The notes beneath the pieces are model-generated. The model was not told the DNA's origin. It saw nothing but the letters and a program-made list of their open reading frames with translations, and searched no databases. This document shows, piece after piece, positions 20,694 through 30,020 of a DNA stretch of 64,000 bases. Location: assembly GCA_002384685.1 (NCBI GenBank), contig DGAZ01000047.1, positions 51,342 through 115,341 of the forward strand, in the 5' to 3' direction. A program made the position numbers and the translations under genes. Every line of letters starts with the position of its first letter. Positions within the stretch are counted from its first letter, which is position 1. Source of the DNA: Methylophilales bacterium UBA4017 (GTDB lineage Bacteria > Pseudomonadota > Gammaproteobacteria > Burkholderiales > Methylophilaceae).

Positions 20694-21371
20694 ATGAATC
20701 ACAATAGTTTTGAACATACATCTTTTGACAGCCTTGAGAAATTTGAGAATGATGCATGTTCTTATATTATAAAAAAAGCAAATGAAAGTATTGGGGCGAG
20801 AAAATCTTTTTATTTAGTACTATGCGGAGGCGGGACACCAAAAAGTATTTATTCTAAACTTTGTCACATGAATACCGATTGGTCAAAATGGCATATTTTT
20901 TTTGGTGATGAAAGATGTTTACCCTCGGATCATCCAGAAAGAAATAGTGTTATGGCTAGAGAGTGTTTATTAAGTAAGGCTCCAATACCCCATGAACAGG
21001 TTCATTTTATTGATGGTGAAAAAGGAAATATCGTTGCAGCGAATCATTACGACAGCATGCTAAATGAGGTTGGAGATTTTGATTTAGTACTTTTAGGGTT
21101 TGGTGAAGACGGACATACCGCAAGTCTTTTTCCTGGTCATGACTGGGATAATTCGAAAAATGCTGTTGCAATTTTTGATGCACCAAAACCTCCTTCAGAG
21201 CGCGTTTCAATAACATCTTCAAGACTTAGTCGAAGCAAGAATACTTTGTTTCTAATAACTGGTAAAAATAAGGTTGATGCATTCGTCCAATGGCAGAAAA
21301 AAATTGACCTACCTGCTTCTAATATTTCTGCTATAGATGAGCTAAAAATATATACTTTTGATGTAATCTAG
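20694..21371 (+). CDS. pgl: 6-phosphogluconolactonase
   Basis: Hydrolyses 6-phosphogluconolactone, linking Zwf and Gnd. It is 225 residues of the DevB/NagB-like fold: LVLCGGGTPKSIYSKL near the N-terminus, WHIFFGDERCLP, ERNSVMAREC and GFGEDGHTASLFPG with the catalytic His. AGGAT lies 6 bases before the ATG. It is divergent from gnd-zwf across a 124-base gap, so the three enzymes could share regulation. Its stop overlaps the convergent apbC stop within CTAG. Confidence 0.94.
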   Translation: MNHNSFEHTSFDSLEKFENDACSYIIKKANESIGARKSFYLVLCGGGTPKSIYSKLCHMNTDWSKWHIFFGDERCLPSDHPERNSVMARECLLSKAPIPHEQVHFIDGEKGNIVAANHYDSMLNEVGDFDLVLLGFGEDGHTASLFPGHDWDNSKNAVAIFDAPKPPSERVSITSSRLSRSKNTLFLITGKNKVDAFVQWQKKIDLPASNISAIDELKIYTFDVI

Positions 21372-22453
21372 CTTTTCTGGATAACAATTTTTGGAAATTT
21401 ATTACTGCTATCCTCATTAAGAGCTGCAATTTTTAGCGATGTTTTTATAGCTATTGCCGAATAGATTGCAGTTATTTTCTCATGTTTTCCACTAACAACT
21501 GTGGGTATGCCGTTATCCAGCTGTTCTCTGATAGAAATATCTAATGGCAGACTTCCCAGTAAGTCAACATGATAGTCCTCGGACATTTGCAATCCTCCTC
21601 CCTCACCAAAAATATGCTCCTCATGTCCGCAGTTACTGCATATATGTGTCGACATATTTTCTACAATACCAATAATAGGCACGTTTACTTTTTCAAACAT
21701 TTTAAGCCCTTTTCTTGCATCTAAAAGAGCGATATCCTGTGGAGTAGTAACGATAATTGCCCCGGTAACTGGTATTTTTTGAGCTAACGTTAACTGTACA
21801 TCTCCTGTTCCTGGAGGAAGATCGATAATAAGGTAATCAAGATTATCCCAGTTAGTTTCTTTTAGTAATTGCTCAAGTGTGCTGGTCACCATAGGGCCTC
21901 GCCACACCATAGGCGTTTCCTGATCAACCAAAAAGCCAATCGACATAACTTGAACTCCATGAGCAAGAAGTGGCTCCATTGACTTACCATCCTTGCTAGC
22001 AGGCTTTTCATTGCTTATACCAAGCATTTTTGGCTGGCTTGGCCCATAGATATCTGCATCTAAAATACCGACGCGAGCTCCTTCTAAGGATAATGCAAGA
22101 CCTAGATTAACGGCAGTTGTTGACTTACCAACGCCACCCTTTCCAGAAGCAATTGCAATAATATTCTTTACACCTTTTAAGGGTGATAGACCTTGCTGAA
22201 CTAAATGACTTTTGACATTAAAGCTTAGCAAAACATTAGTTTTTACAGGGGTTAGTAGGGCAATTTTTTCTTGAATGATATTTTTTATCACCGATACTTG
22301 TTTTGCAGCGGAAAAATTTAATTCTATTTTGATCTCGATTTCTGACTCATCCACAGTAATTTTTTTTATACTTTTTTCTTTAATAAAGGATATGTCAGTC
22401 CCAGGAAACTTGGTGTTTACTAATTCGTCCGTAATTTTTTTTTCAATATTCAT
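21368..22453 (-). CDS. apbC: Mrp/ApbC P-loop Fe-S carrier protein
   Basis: ParA-like ATPase that carries and transfers Fe-S clusters in the cytosol. It is 361 residues: an N-terminal MIP18/DUF59-like domain (about 1-90), the P-loop SGKGGVGKST at 103-112, the switch segment LIIDLPPGTGD, and the cluster-binding CSNCGHEEHIFGEGGG motif in the C-terminal half. It is divergent from metG, a pairing common in proteobacteria, with a 107-base intergenic region. Confidence 0.95.
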   Translation of the reverse strand: MNIEKKITDELVNTKFPGTDISFIKEKSIKKITVDESEIEIKIELNFSAAKQVSVIKNIIQEKIALLTPVKTNVLLSFNVKSHLVQQGLSPLKGVKNIIAIASGKGGVGKSTTAVNLGLALSLEGARVGILDADIYGPSQPKMLGISNEKPASKDGKSMEPLLAHGVQVMSIGFLVDQETPMVWRGPMVTSTLEQLLKETNWDNLDYLIIDLPPGTGDVQLTLAQKIPVTGAIIVTTPQDIALLDARKGLKMFEKVNVPIIGIVENMSTHICSNCGHEEHIFGEGGGLQMSEDYHVDLLGSLPLDISIREQLDNGIPTVVSGKHEKITAIYSAIAIKTSLKIAALNEDSSNKFPKIVIQKS

Positions 22454-22560
22454 TTAATTTTCTTTCGTTAAAATAAATTTATAACTCGTGGGAATGCTCT
22501 TACTTATTTGTTAAAATAACATACGATTTTAAACTGTCACCTCATAAGATATTAACAATT

Positions 22561-24222
22561 ATGCGTAAAATTCTTGCAACATCGGCTTTGCCTTATGCAA
22601 ACGGTAGTATACACCTTGGACATCTTGTAGAATATATTCAAACTGATATATGGGTGAGGTATCAACGTCTTGCTGGCAATGAAATTCATTATATTTGTGC
22701 AGATGATACTCATGGAACCCCTATTATGCTTAGAGCTGAGAAGGAAGGTATATCCCCTGAGCAGCTTGTTGAAAAAGTCCACAAGGAACATAGCGCTGAT
22801 TTTTCTGAATTTAATATTTCTTTTGATAATTTCTATTCTACTAATTCAATAGAAAATAAGAATTTATCTGAAGCTCTTTATAACTCCTTAGTTGTAAATA
22901 ATAAAATTGAAGCAAAGGAAATAGAACAATTTTATGATGATGAAAAAAATATGTTTTTACCCGACAGATTTATCAAAGGTACATGCCCAAAATGCAAAGC
23001 TAATGACCAATACGGAGACTCCTGTGAATCGTGCGGAACAACATACAGCCCAACTGACTTAATTGATGCGTACTCGGTTTTAACAGGATCAAAACCTATT
23101 AAGAAAAAAACTGAACATTATTTTTTCAAGCTCTCTGAGTGTGAGGAATTTTTATCTAAATGGACAAAATCTGACACCCTACAAAAAGAAGCTTCAAATA
23201 AATTACAAGAATGGTTCAAATCTGGTTTAGTCGATTGGGATATTTCTAGAGACGCACCTTATTTCGGCTTTGCAATACCTGGGGCTCCGGGTAAGTTTTT
23301 TTATGTTTGGCTTGATGCCCCAATAGGGTATATGTCAAGCTTTAAAAACTATGCCGATAAGAATAACTTATCTTACGATGAATTCTGGAGTGATGGTTCA
23401 AAAACCGAATTAGTACACTTTATTGGAAAAGACATACTATATTTTCATGCGTTATTCTGGCCTGCAATTTTAAAGTATTCAGGACACAGAACACCTACTA
23501 AAGTTTTTGCTCACGGCTTTCTTACTGTTAATGGTGAAAAAATGTCAAAATCAAGAGGTACATTTATTACTGCACGAAGCTATATTGATGCATTTAAAAC
23601 TCCTGATTACCTAAGGTATTATTATTTTTCCAAACTAAATGATTCTATGGGTGACATCGACCTTAACTTAGATGATTTTATTGTTAAGGTGAATAGTGAC
23701 TTAGTCGGTAAGCTTGTTAATATTCCAAGTAGAACGTCAGGATTTGTTACTAAGTTTTTTGACAATAAAATTATGCTTACAGATGAATTCAATGAAATTG
23801 AATCTCAAGATCTTGTAAAGGCAATTATGATGTCTAAAGAAGAGATAATGGAATTGTTTGAGGCAAGACAGTTTAGTAAAATTTGTCGATTACTTATCAC
23901 TCATATCGAATCGGTAAATGAATTTGTAAACAATAAAGAGCCTTGGGTTTTGGCAAAGGATGATTCCAATCACATTGTTAACTCTTACTTTCATGAGGTT
24001 TGTTCGGCAGCCCTTCAATCTTTTAGGCTTTTAAGCATATATCTTTCTCCGATCATGCCTGAACTTACACATAAGGTTGCATTATTTTTTAATGAAGATA
24101 ATTTTCTCTCTATAGAAAAGCTTACGGCTCAGGTTGCAACTATTAATAAATATGAACACCTGCTGAAGAGGGTCGAGCAGAAGGATGTCGATGCTATGAT
24201 TCAGTCGAATATAGACAATTAG
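22561..24222 (+). CDS. metG: Methionyl-tRNA synthetase, short form
   Basis: Charges tRNA-Met. It is 553 residues: class I HIGH-like HLGH at 18-21, a zinc knuckle of the CPKC...CESCG type (about residues 142-161), the KMSKSRGT loop (about 325-333) and a complete anticodon-binding helical domain. The protein stops at about 550, where many proteobacterial enzymes continue with an EMAP/Trbp111-like tRNA-binding domain to about 670-690. That domain is absent, and no frameshifted remnant is visible because pyrF begins immediately in the opposite direction. Confidence 0.96.
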   Translation: MRKILATSALPYANGSIHLGHLVEYIQTDIWVRYQRLAGNEIHYICADDTHGTPIMLRAEKEGISPEQLVEKVHKEHSADFSEFNISFDNFYSTNSIENKNLSEALYNSLVVNNKIEAKEIEQFYDDEKNMFLPDRFIKGTCPKCKANDQYGDSCESCGTTYSPTDLIDAYSVLTGSKPIKKKTEHYFFKLSECEEFLSKWTKSDTLQKEASNKLQEWFKSGLVDWDISRDAPYFGFAIPGAPGKFFYVWLDAPIGYMSSFKNYADKNNLSYDEFWSDGSKTELVHFIGKDILYFHALFWPAILKYSGHRTPTKVFAHGFLTVNGEKMSKSRGTFITARSYIDAFKTPDYLRYYYFSKLNDSMGDIDLNLDDFIVKVNSDLVGKLVNIPSRTSGFVTKFFDNKIMLTDEFNEIESQDLVKAIMMSKEEIMELFEARQFSKICRLLITHIESVNEFVNNKEPWVLAKDDSNHIVNSYFHEVCSAALQSFRLLSIYLSPIMPELTHKVALFFNEDNFLSIEKLTAQVATINKYEHLLKRVEQKDVDAMIQSNIDN

Positions 24223-24920
24223 TCACCGAGAATTTTTTTTCTAATCATTTTTAAGGCTGCATTTGGATCCTTGGATTGAGTTACCGGTCTTCCAATAACA
24301 AGCATTGTTGAACCTAATGCTACCGCTTCTTCAGGAGTGGTGATTCTTTTCTGATCATCACTAGCTGAATCTAGCAATCGAATACCAGGAGTTACAAAGG
24401 TAAATGTAGAGGGGAGCAAGGATTTAAGAAATTTTAAGTCATTTGCTGAACATACAATGCCATCTAAGCCACAGCTAGCAACATTGTTTGCAAGATGAAT
24501 AATTTCCTCACGCATATTTTTTTGCACACCCATTTCTTCTAGGTTTTTTTGATCGTGACTTGTTAGTAATGTTACCGCGATAAGTAACGGTTTATGGGAT
24601 GAGAGAGCTAGCCCTTCCTTTGCAGCAATCATCATTTCAGATCCGCCAAGGGCATGAACATTTACCATATAAACACCTAGTGCTGCAGCACTTTGGCAGG
24701 ATTTTTTTACTGTATTTGGTATATCGTGATACTTAAGGTCTAGAAAGACTTCAAAGCCTTTTTTTTGAGCATACTCTACAATCTTTGGACCTACGGCTGT
24801 AAATAATTCCTTACCAATCTTCACGCCACAGAGCTTGGGAGATAAATGATCGATTATTTGGCGAGCAGAGACCTCGTCTGCATAATCCAATGCTACAAAA
24901 ATTCTAACTTCCTTAGTCAT
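24219..24920 (-). CDS. pyrF: Orotidine-5'-phosphate decarboxylase
   Basis: Last step of UMP synthesis. It is 233 residues with the catalytic motif FLDLKYHDIPNT (Asp61, Lys63, Asp66 region) and C-terminal phosphate-binding VTPGIR and VIGRPVTQSKDP. Its start abuts the lapB stop with a one-base overlap, and its stop is fused with that of metG in TTAG. The lapB-pyrF order downstream of ihfB is typical of betaproteobacteria. Confidence 0.96.
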   Translation of the reverse strand: MTKEVRIFVALDYADEVSARQIIDHLSPKLCGVKIGKELFTAVGPKIVEYAQKKGFEVFLDLKYHDIPNTVKKSCQSAAALGVYMVNVHALGGSEMMIAAKEGLALSSHKPLLIAVTLLTSHDQKNLEEMGVQKNMREEIIHLANNVASCGLDGIVCSANDLKFLKSLLPSTFTFVTPGIRLLDSASDDQKRITTPEEAVALGSTMLVIGRPVTQSKDPNAALKMIRKKILGD

Positions 24921-26098
24921 TAAGATGTTTCATCCAAGGCAATATCCCTCGGCTCGGATGGAAGTGATTCCCAGCCATTGCATGCAGGGCATTGCCAGTG
25001 AAATTGCTTAGCTTTAAATCCACATATGTTACAAACGTAGAACCTTCGAATACTAATAGTATTTTTAATGGTTTGTTGTATTAGTTCAATATTGTCTATT
25101 TGTGTATTTTTGTTCATCGCTAATGCTTGAAATAACTGGTCCAAGGCTAGCAAGCTTGGTCGTTGAATCAGTTCGTTTCTCGCTATTTTTTCTGCACTTC
25201 CTGGCCCTTCATTTGAAATCACGGCTTCATACAATACATTTAGCAGCGTTCTCAAATTATATAAATCATAATATCTCGATAAGATGGACAGGCCATCATT
25301 GATTTTACCTTCAGCTTGGTAGGCCTTTATAATTTTAGAGGCAACCAACCCAAGGTATTCTGGTTTTTGATATTCAATTTTTCGCCAATAAGAAATAGCT
25401 TCATCAATCATCCCCTGACTTTCACGGACATCCCCAAGCAAAATATTAGCCCTCACACAGTTTTTATGCTCTTCTATCGCCTGCAAAAGAAATTTACTAC
25501 CGTCACTATATTTTTTAGAGATAATCATAGAAACAGCCATTTCACAATAATAATGACTTATCTCTTTCCTAAAAGACACTCCAGATATCTTTTCAAGTTG
25601 AGAAGCCATTTTAACGGCCTTTTCCCAATCCCTCTCTTTGACATAAATTTCAAGAAGGGTATTGAGTTTAAATTGCTCATAATTATCCTTTGTCAAACTT
25701 AACAGTAATTCTTCTGACCTATCATAAAGTCCTGCTTTGAAATAATCTTGAGCTAACTCAGCTTTAACCGATTCCTGTTGGTCAACATTCATCTCTCTGT
25801 TTTCAAGTAGGTCAAGATGTAGGCTGATAGCCTTATCTATTTGCCCGGTTCTTCGTAAAAGGCTTCCTAAAGCAAAATGAATTTCCATCGAATTGTCATT
25901 AGCTTTTACTGCTTCAGAAAATGACTCAGTTGCTTTCTCATATTGATTGGTTATAAGGTAGTGGATACCCTTGAAATAGGCTGCTGGGAAGTCTGTGCTT
26001 TCAGATATAATTTGCTTAATATCAATTCTAGCCGCAATCCATCCCAACCCAAAGAAAAAGGGTATTACGAGTAACCACCAAAATTCAAATTCAACCAT
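24920..26098 (-). CDS. lapB: LapB (YciM), TPR protein with rubredoxin-like tail
   Basis: Inner-membrane-anchored regulator of LPS synthesis that, in enterobacteria, promotes FtsH-dependent LpxC turnover. It is 392 residues: an N-terminal membrane segment (about 5-20), a long run of TPR-like helical pairs (about 40-340), and a C-terminal zinc/iron-binding domain with Cys356, Cys359, Cys370 and Cys373 arranged as CxxC-x10-CxxC. lapA, usually just upstream, is not present here; instead a terminator separates lapB from ihfB, so lapB probably has its own promoter in the 77-base gap. Confidence 0.92.
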   Translation of the reverse strand: MVEFEFWWLLVIPFFFGLGWIAARIDIKQIISESTDFPAAYFKGIHYLITNQYEKATESFSEAVKANDNSMEIHFALGSLLRRTGQIDKAISLHLDLLENREMNVDQQESVKAELAQDYFKAGLYDRSEELLLSLTKDNYEQFKLNTLLEIYVKERDWEKAVKMASQLEKISGVSFRKEISHYYCEMAVSMIISKKYSDGSKFLLQAIEEHKNCVRANILLGDVRESQGMIDEAISYWRKIEYQKPEYLGLVASKIIKAYQAEGKINDGLSILSRYYDLYNLRTLLNVLYEAVISNEGPGSAEKIARNELIQRPSLLALDQLFQALAMNKNTQIDNIELIQQTIKNTISIRRFYVCNICGFKAKQFHWQCPACNGWESLPSEPRDIALDETS

Positions 26099-26126
26099 AA
26101 ATGTAGATTACTTTATAAATTAAAAA

Positions 26127-26156
26127 AAAAGCATATTTTTTAAAAAATATGCTTTT
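26127..26156 (-). terminator. ihfB: Intrinsic terminator of ihfB
   Basis: A perfect 30-base inverted repeat (two 15-base arms, each with GCATA-type core and A/T flanks) lies 20 bases after the ihfB stop. Read on the minus strand it is followed by a run of nine T residues. The position and T-tract on that side make a Rho-independent terminator for the rpsA-ihfB transcript the best reading. Confidence 0.75.
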
Positions 26157-26175
26157 ATTGTTTCTTTCATTTCCT

Positions 26176-26454
26176 TTACTTATCAACTCTGACCCTCAAT
26201 TCTTTTCCTGCTTTGAAGTGAGGAACAAATTTTTCTGGTACATGGACTTGAGCGCCTGATTTAGGATTTCTTCCCATTCGTGAAGGTCTAAAATTAAGAC
26301 TAAAACTACCAAATCCTCTTATCTCTATTCTATCTTTATTAATCAGAGATGCAGACATCGAGTCAAGTATAGCTTTAACTGATAGCTCCGCATCTTTATG
26401 GACTAGCTGCGAGAATCGGCTGGCCAGTATATTGATTAATTTAGATTTAGTCAT
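26176..26454 (-). CDS. ihfB: Integration host factor subunit beta
   Basis: DNA-bending nucleoid protein of the HU/IHF family, partner of IhfA. It is 92 residues, beginning [14 protein letters not shown], with the DNA-contacting arm [22 protein letters not shown] that includes the conserved Gly-Arg-Asn-Pro tip. Location 9 bases downstream of rpsA, as in E. coli and most betaproteobacteria, identifies the beta subunit. Confidence 0.96.
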   Translation of the reverse strand: MTKSKLINILASRFSQLVHKDAELSVKAILDSMSASLINKDRIEIRGFGSFSLNFRPSRMGRNPKSGAQVHVPEKFVPHFKAGKELRVRVDK

Positions 26455-26463
26455 ACTACTTTC

Positions 26464-27969
26464 TTATTTTTTATCATCAAGTTTTGCTTTTAGTAGAGCA
26501 CCAAGATTGGTTGTTCCACCATCAGTTACCTCAGGCTCAGATTTTTTTGCAGCAGATTTTTTAGCTTTTGGAGCTTTTTCTTCCGCTGTATTATCTGATT
26601 TTTCTGAAGTTTCTGGGTTTGGATTCTCTGTTAGCTGTTTAATGCCCAGAGAAATTCTCTCTTTATCCACATCAATAGAAATGATAATCGCTTCTAATTC
26701 ATCGGCTTTTTTATATTTTTTAACAGCCTCTTCACCACTATCAGTCCATGAAATATCTGAGAGGTGAATTAAGCCATCGATTTCCCCAGGTAAACCAATA
26801 AAGATACCAAAATCTGTAATTGATTTAATTTTTCCGGTTATTTTGTCATCTACTTTATGGTTAGCTGAAAAATCTTCCCACGGGTTTGCTTGGCATTGCT
26901 TCATTCCTAATGACAACCTTCTTCTGTCTTCATCTATCTCAAGAATCATAACTTCAACTTCATCACCTAATTGGACAGCTTTTGTCGGATGAATATTTTT
27001 GTTTGTCCAATCCATTTCTGATACATGAACCAAGCCTTCGATTCCTGTTTCAATCTCTATAAATGCTCCGTAATCTGTTAGGTTTGAAACCTTACCGAAT
27101 AGTTTTGTTTTAACTGGATATCTTCTTCCTAAACCAACCCATGGGTCATCATCAAGTTGTTTTAATCCTAGGGACACTCTATTTTTTTCCTGATCAAATT
27201 TTAGGACTCTGGCTTCAATTTCGTCACCAACATTTAAAATTTCTGAAGGATGCTTTATACGCTTCCATGCTAGATCAGTTATGTGAAGCAAACCATCAAT
27301 ACCACCTAAATCAACAAATGCTCCGTAATCAGTAATATTCTTAATTATGCCTTTAACATTAGCACCCTCTACAATAGATTCTAGTACGGATTCCCTATCT
27401 GTTCCTGATTGTTCTTCCATTACAGCTTTTCTAGAAACAACTACATTATTTCTCTTCTTGTCTATTTTGATAACCTTAAGTTCGCATTCTTTATTCTCAA
27501 ATGGCGTGGTGTCTTTTACAGGTCTTATGTCAACTAATGATCCTGGAAGGAATGCCATTATGCCGTTAACAGTCACTCTTAGACCACCTTTAACCCGACT
27601 ACTTACAAATCCATTAACAATTCTTCCTTCTTCCATGGCCTCTTCTAGGTCAATCCATGCTTGAAGTTTTTTCGCTTTATCTCTTGATAAGATTGTTGAT
27701 CCATAACCATCTTCTAACTTCTCAATAGCTACTTTTACCAAATCACCAACAGCAACTTCAATATCGCCACTGTCACTCAGAAATTCCTCTGTTTTAATAA
27801 CGCTTTCTGATTTTAGTCCAGCATTTACGATTACAAAATCATTTTCAACTGAAATAACTTCGGCTGTAATGACTTCACCTTGACGCATTTCTTTCAAAGA
27901 CATACTTTCTTCAAATAATGCTTCAAAACTTTCTGGATCTAACTTTTCTACTTTTTCTGTGGTTGCCAT
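26464..27969 (-). CDS. rpsA: Ribosomal protein S1, five S1 domains plus basic tail
   Basis: Binds mRNA on the 30S subunit to aid initiation. It is 501 residues. Five S1 repeats are visible, starting near GEVITAEV (~31), GRIVNGFV (~115), GANVKGII (~200), TKLFGKV (~286) and DKITGKI (~373). Where the usual ~557-residue proteobacterial protein has a sixth S1 domain, this one has a low-complexity Glu/Lys/Ala tail (about 450-485) and a short [15 protein letters not shown] end. The frame is intact, so this is a shorter protein, not a broken gene. It sits between cmk and ihfB as usual. Confidence 0.95.
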   Translation of the reverse strand: MATTEKVEKLDPESFEALFEESMSLKEMRQGEVITAEVISVENDFVIVNAGLKSESVIKTEEFLSDSGDIEVAVGDLVKVAIEKLEDGYGSTILSRDKAKKLQAWIDLEEAMEEGRIVNGFVSSRVKGGLRVTVNGIMAFLPGSLVDIRPVKDTTPFENKECELKVIKIDKKRNNVVVSRKAVMEEQSGTDRESVLESIVEGANVKGIIKNITDYGAFVDLGGIDGLLHITDLAWKRIKHPSEILNVGDEIEARVLKFDQEKNRVSLGLKQLDDDPWVGLGRRYPVKTKLFGKVSNLTDYGAFIEIETGIEGLVHVSEMDWTNKNIHPTKAVQLGDEVEVMILEIDEDRRRLSLGMKQCQANPWEDFSANHKVDDKITGKIKSITDFGIFIGLPGEIDGLIHLSDISWTDSGEEAVKKYKKADELEAIIISIDVDKERISLGIKQLTENPNPETSEKSDNTAEEKAPKAKKSAAKKSEPEVTDGGTTNLGALLKAKLDDKK

Positions 27970-28027
27970 GAAATATAATTAACCTTAATTTGTTTAATCC
28001 CAACTAGCGATGGGGTGATTTATAAAT

Positions 28028-28049
28028 GCTAATGATTAGTGCCATTAGC
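28028..28049 (-). promoter_or_regulatory. Hairpin in the rpsA leader
   Basis: A perfect 7-bp stem (GCTAATG / CATTAGC) with an 8-base loop lies in the 91-base gap between cmk and rpsA, about 60-80 bases before the rpsA start. It is not followed by a T-tract on the minus strand, so it is not a good terminator for cmk. A structured leader for S1 autoregulation, as known for E. coli rpsA, is one reading. Confidence 0.35.
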
Positions 28050-28060
28050 GCTTTTATTTT

Positions 28061-28744
28061 TTAATGCTTATCTTTGAGGAGTAAGATAATCTTATCTACA
28101 GTTTGATCAATGCTCAGATCGTCTGAATTTAATACATTAGCCGTTTTTGCTACTAACAGGGGAGAATAAAGCCTTTCCATGTCCTGTCTATCCCTTGCTT
28201 TTATTTCCTCAGCAAGGTCCGTGATATTAGCATCAATTCCTTTTGATATCAACTGTTTATATCTTCTTTTCGCCCTTTCTTTTGGGCTCGCATCTAGATA
28301 AATCTTAAGGTCGGCATTTGGAAAAACCACCGTGGTCATATCCCGACCTTCGGCAACAAGTCCACGACCATAAAAAAAGCCTCGCTGAAGCTCTAATATT
28401 TGTTTTCTAACCTCAATATGTTGCGCAATTTTGGAAGCTATTTTTCCAACTTCTTGCGCTCTTATTTCTTTCGAGACTTCTATACCGTTTAAAAAGGCTT
28501 GCCCATCAATAAACTTGATATCTACGTCGCTTAGATGCCTAGTAATTAACCTAGCGTCGTCTTGATTAATATTGGCTTTTGAGCTGCTCAAGGCAATTAA
28601 TCGATATATAGCACCTGAATCTAAATAATTTAAATCCAGTTTTTGGCTTAGAATCTTTGCTACAGTACCTTTTCCAGAGCCGGCAGGGCCATCAATAGCG
28701 ATCAGAAAAGGCAGTTTTAACATCTCCTTATTAAACACTTTCAA
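28061..28744 (-). CDS. cmk: Cytidylate kinase
   Basis: Phosphorylates CMP and dCMP. About 227 residues with the P-loop IDGPAGSGKGT, LDSGAIYRL, the GLVAEGRDMTTVVFP segment and the lid ASPKERAKRRYKQL. The start is uncertain: TTG at 28744, GTG at 28738 (AAGGA 8 bases before it) or ATG at 28723, which has AAGGAG directly against it. The longest reading overlaps aroA by 14 bases. It belongs to the tyrA-aroA-cmk-rpsA-ihfB run. Confidence 0.94.
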   Translation of the reverse strand: MKVFNKEMLKLPFLIAIDGPAGSGKGTVAKILSQKLDLNYLDSGAIYRLIALSSSKANINQDDARLITRHLSDVDIKFIDGQAFLNGIEVSKEIRAQEVGKIASKIAQHIEVRKQILELQRGFFYGRGLVAEGRDMTTVVFPNADLKIYLDASPKERAKRRYKQLISKGIDANITDLAEEIKARDRQDMERLYSPLLVAKTANVLNSDDLSIDQTVDKIILLLKDKH

Positions 28745-30020
28745 AGTCCTTGAAGAAATTAGGATACGTCTTGTTTACGCATTCCGGATTATTAATAATG
28801 ATATTTTGCTGGGACAATGAGACTAAAGAAAAGCACATTGCCATTCGGTGGTCATCATAGGTGTTAATAGCAATATTATTATTAATTTTTGGGGGAGGGG
28901 TGATACTTATTGAGTTATTTGTTGAATGAACAACAGCCCCTAACTTTTTAAGCTCATTACTCATCGCCTCAATGCGGTCCGTTTCTTTAACTTTCCAGCT
29001 AGCTATGTTTATTAGTTTAGTTGTACCGATGCAAAATAATGCCATTGTTGCTAGCGTCATAGCAGCGTCCGGAATCATTTTACAATCTACTTCAAGCCCT
29101 CTTAACGCATTTGCTTTTTCTACAACTATAGATTTGTCTTTGTAAGTAACTTTGGCTCCCATATTACTTATAACATCAAGAAAACTGAGGTCGCCCTGAA
29201 TACTATCTTTGTTTATACCATGTACCTCTATTTTTCCTGCAATAGCTGCTGCGCCAAAAAAATATGAAGCAGAAGATGCATCACCCTCAACCCATACTTC
29301 ATCAGGGCTGCGATACGGGGATATCGCCTTAAGGTCAAACTCACTCCAATTCTTGTTATTAAACGTAACTCCAAACTTTTCTAAAAGCTTGAGGGTGATA
29401 TTAATATAGGGCTTAGAAATTAACTCTCCATCCAAATTAATCGAGAGGGGCTGATTGAGCAAAGGGGCTGACATTAGTATTGAGGTAAGAAATTGGCTTG
29501 ATACATTGCCCTTGATTGAAATTTTGTTGATAGATTTTTTGGTTATAGGGAGAATTTCTAAGGGTGGAAACCCATCATTTTTCAGATAATTTATCCTTGC
29601 CCCAAGCTGTTTAAGTGCGTCAACTAAGTCTTTGATGGGCCGCTCATGCATCCTATCGACCCCAGTAAGCTTGTAATGACCTTCCATCATAGATAAGGCT
29701 GCAGTGAGTGGACGAAAGGCAGTGCCAGCATTCCCTAAAAAAAGCTCACAATACTTGTTGGGAAATGACCCGTTTGTGCCATGAACCATAATTTCACTAC
29801 CTTTTTTTTCTATCACTACGCCTAACTTTTCAAGGGCTTCTAACATGAAGTGTGTATCATCGGATTGAAGGTAGTTCCTAATAAGTGTTTGCTTGTTCGA
29901 CAAGCTAGATAACAATATCACCCGATTAGTTATACTCTTTGAACCTGGTAAGGTAATGCTCCCGTTAATTCCAGTCCGGCTTTTTAAGATGTAGGGGGTC
30001 ACTTTTTGCTTTCTATCCAT
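28731..30020 (-). CDS. aroA: EPSP synthase (3-phosphoshikimate 1-carboxyvinyltransferase)
   Basis: Joins shikimate-3-phosphate and PEP in aromatic amino-acid synthesis. It is 429 residues: LPGSKSITNRVILLSSLS near the N-terminus, LGNAGTAFRPLTAAL, GVDRMHERPIKDLVDAL, DAAMTLATMALF with the catalytic Asp and YDDHRMAMCFSL toward the C-terminus. It overlaps the tyrA end by 22 bases and the cmk start region by up to 14. Confidence 0.96.
   Translation of the reverse strand: MDRKQKVTPYILKSRTGINGSITLPGSKSITNRVILLSSLSNKQTLIRNYLQSDDTHFMLEALEKLGVVIEKKGSEIMVHGTNGSFPNKYCELFLGNAGTAFRPLTAALSMMEGHYKLTGVDRMHERPIKDLVDALKQLGARINYLKNDGFPPLEILPITKKSINKISIKGNVSSQFLTSILMSAPLLNQPLSINLDGELISKPYINITLKLLEKFGVTFNNKNWSEFDLKAISPYRSPDEVWVEGDASSASYFFGAAAIAGKIEVHGINKDSIQGDLSFLDVISNMGAKVTYKDKSIVVEKANALRGLEVDCKMIPDAAMTLATMALFCIGTTKLINIASWKVKETDRIEAMSNELKKLGAVVHSTNNSISITPPPKINNNIAINTYDDHRMAMCFSLVSLSQQNIIINNPECVNKTYPNFFKDFESV

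Noticed and set aside
25316..25702. 128-codon open frame antisense to lapB
   Set aside because: Phe/His-rich sequence with no domain, fully inside the TPR region of lapB.
26127..26156. Perfect 30-base palindrome considered as an operator for lapB
   Set aside because: The T-run on the minus strand and position 20 bases after the ihfB stop fit an intrinsic terminator better.
26432..26767. 111-codon Ser/Phe-rich open frame opposite the end of rpsA
   Set aside because: It mirrors the low-complexity Lys/Ala/Glu tail of S1 on the other strand; no independent support.
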